A DNA stretch of 64,000 nt from Paenibacillus sp. FSL K6-1330. GTDB taxonomy: Bacteria; Bacillota; Bacilli; Paenibacillales; Paenibacillaceae. The stretch covers positions 7,233,501 to 7,297,500 of the forward strand of contig NZ_CP150269.1 of NCBI RefSeq assembly GCF_037976825.1, written 5' to 3'. The notes under the pieces are model-generated. The model did not search any database. It had not been told where the DNA came from and saw only the letters and a program-made list of their open reading frames with translations. How positions within the stretch are numbered: position 1 is the first letter of the stretch; each line of letters starts with the position of its first letter. The translations under genes were made by a program, and so were the position numbers. This document shows positions 63,017 through 64,000 of this stretch, piece by piece.

Positions 63017-63616
63017 ATGGGAATCAAACGCGGATTTAAATATGATTTTTCGTTGTTGGCCATTTTGTTGATCCCGATCGGGATCGCAATTAACTTTGTC
63101 GGTGCACAAATCATACTGCTGCTCAAGCTGCCGATTTACCTGAACACCATCGGGACGATTCTGACGGCCATGATCGCCGGTCCTTGGGTCGGTATGATTA
63201 CGGGGGCGAGCACCAATCTTGTTGTCGGCATAACGAACCCGGTCTCGTTCGCATTTACGCCTGTACAAATGGCCGTCGGTCTGGTGGTCGGCCTGCTCTC
63301 CATGAGAGGCATGTATACGAAGCTGTGGAAAGTGATCTTGTCTTCATTCGCTGTCGTACTGACCGTTCTTATCGTGGCCTCTCCGATCCAGGTGTTGATG
63401 TTCGGCGGAGCGACCGGCAACTCTTCGGATGCCGTGGTTGCTACATTCCTGGCCTCCGGTCAGCAGATCTGGACAGCGGTATTCTCAACCAAAATCCTGG
63501 TAGAAAGCGTCGACAAAATCATCAGCAACGTCATTGCCTTTGTCATCGTGATGAAGATGTCCCCAAGATACTTGTCCAAGCTCAATTACGGTGCAGCTTT
63601 TATCAAAAAGAAATGA
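63017..63616 (+). CDS. ECF transporter substrate-binding S component
   Basis: 199 residues with six predicted membrane helices and the GXXXG-like packing stretch GPWVGMITGASTNLVVG. AGGGGGAA precedes the ATG. S components capture a vitamin or nucleoside-like substrate at the membrane for EcfT and the ATPases. Position between a nucleoside phosphorylase and EcfT suggests a nucleoside or nucleobase ligand, but the sequence alone does not prove it. Confidence 0.85.
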   Translation: MGIKRGFKYDFSLLAILLIPIGIAINFVGAQIILLLKLPIYLNTIGTILTAMIAGPWVGMITGASTNLVVGITNPVSFAFTPVQMAVGLVVGLLSMRGMYTKLWKVILSSFAVVLTVLIVASPIQVLMFGGATGNSSDAVVATFLASGQQIWTAVFSTKILVESVDKIISNVIAFVIVMKMSPRYLSKLNYGAAFIKKK

Positions 63617-63660
63617 CGTGTAGTCCATAATGGATACGCTTTCATAAAGGAGGAGTTCTT

Positions 63661-64000
63661 GTGAATAACGAACGGTCCTTGTTGAGCCGTCTCTATCCAA
63701 CAACCAAGTTTATGATTACCATCGCTTTATGTTTGGCCGCATTTATCGTGCCCGGCTACGGGTTCAGCTACGCCGTTCTACCGATTTGCATGGTGCTGGC
63801 CTACTTCGCCGGCAGCTTTAAGGAGTTTTCCAATCTGGCGATCAAGGCTCTGCTGATGATTGTTGTGTTCATCTTTATCCTGCAGAGCTTCTTCTATCCC
63901 GGCAACGATATTCTGTGGAGCTGGAGCATCTTCTCCATCAAGCGGGAAGGATTGGAGTTCGCCCTGTTCCTAACATCCAAAATCGTAGCGGTGGCATCAG
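63661..64000 (+). CDS. ECF transporter transmembrane T component (partial)
   Basis: The window ends 113 codons in. GTG start behind AAAGGAGG. Membrane helices begin at YPTTKFMITIALCLAAFIVPG, a typical EcfT opening (P-x-x-K, then a long helix), followed by FKEFSNLAIKALLMIVVFIFIL. The two ATPases probably follow outside the window. Confidence 0.88.
   Translation, partial: MNNERSLLSRLYPTTKFMITIALCLAAFIVPGYGFSYAVLPICMVLAYFAGSFKEFSNLAIKALLMIVVFIFILQSFFYPGNDILWSWSIFSIKREGLEFALFLTSKIVAVAS

Overview
The window looks like a chromosomal segment of a Paenibacillus-type Firmicute. Reasons: a moderate GC background, strong AGGAGG-type ribosome binding sites with frequent TTG/GTG starts, S-layer homology (SLH) anchoring, a class D sortase with an LPNTA substrate, YesM/YesN two-component pairs next to LplB/LplC-type sugar ABC transporters, and multidomain secreted glycosidases (GH18 tail, GH85, GH16 with CBM56). 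I found no rRNA, tRNA, CRISPR array or intact insertion sequence.

Layout. 1-8.2 kb: tail of a GH18 chitinase, a VanZ/RDD membrane protein, LysR regulator with divergent EamA exporter, a MerR regulator/SDR pair with a textbook 19-bp-spacer promoter, a phosphotransferase and selO. A small decayed copy of the selO 3' end lies about 2.8 kb from the real one, and a divergent pair of about 90-bp repeats lies between. 8.2-14.2 kb: BI-1 family protein, two divergent XRE-regulator/small-protein pairs flanking a TPR-SUKH protein, a glyoxalase-like protein and DbpA helicase. 14.2-18.3 kb: an ECF sigma factor, its DUF4179-type anti-sigma factor, and two tandem paralogues that keep the extracytoplasmic domain, promoter and terminator but have lost the sigma gene and the cytoplasmic sigma-binding tail. 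18.3-25.3 kb: a decaying accessory region with an ankyrin-like gene filled by a GC-rich 96-bp tandem repeat, an amber-split gene, a SUKH-like gene, a DUF418 gene with a DesK/DesR-like two-component system, and another broken gene.

25.3-36.4 kb is a cell-surface region: class D sortase and its divergent 1470-residue DUF11 substrate, a membrane PAF-acetylhydrolase-like protein, and an SLH-anchored protein with a C-type lectin fold. 36.5-44.8 kb holds an aquaporin, a serine hydrolase with two penicillin-binding-protein-like modules, a histidine kinase fused in one chain to a NarL-type response regulator, and a second hybrid protein with two separate kinase modules. 45.2-55.3 kb is a glycan-use locus on the minus strand: yesM-yesN, two permeases, a lipoprotein binding protein and a secreted GH85 endo-beta-N-acetylglucosaminidase, which together suggest capture of N-glycan-derived oligosaccharides. 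55.6-64 kb: an unknown protein, a GH16/CBM56 beta-1,3-glucanase behind a cre-like site, a DUF2798 membrane protein, and an operon of Mga-like regulator, DeoD-type nucleoside phosphorylase and ECF transporter S and T components that points to nucleoside uptake and salvage.

The strongest candidate for something not yet described is the sigma/anti-sigma array at 14.5-18.3 kb: repeated sensor-only relatives of an anti-sigma factor, each behind the same ECF-type promoter. Other good leads are the Asp-to-Ser change at the catalytic position of the DeoD-like enzyme, the one-chain NarL-type kinase-regulator, and the 96-bp GC-rich repeat array inside an ankyrin gene.
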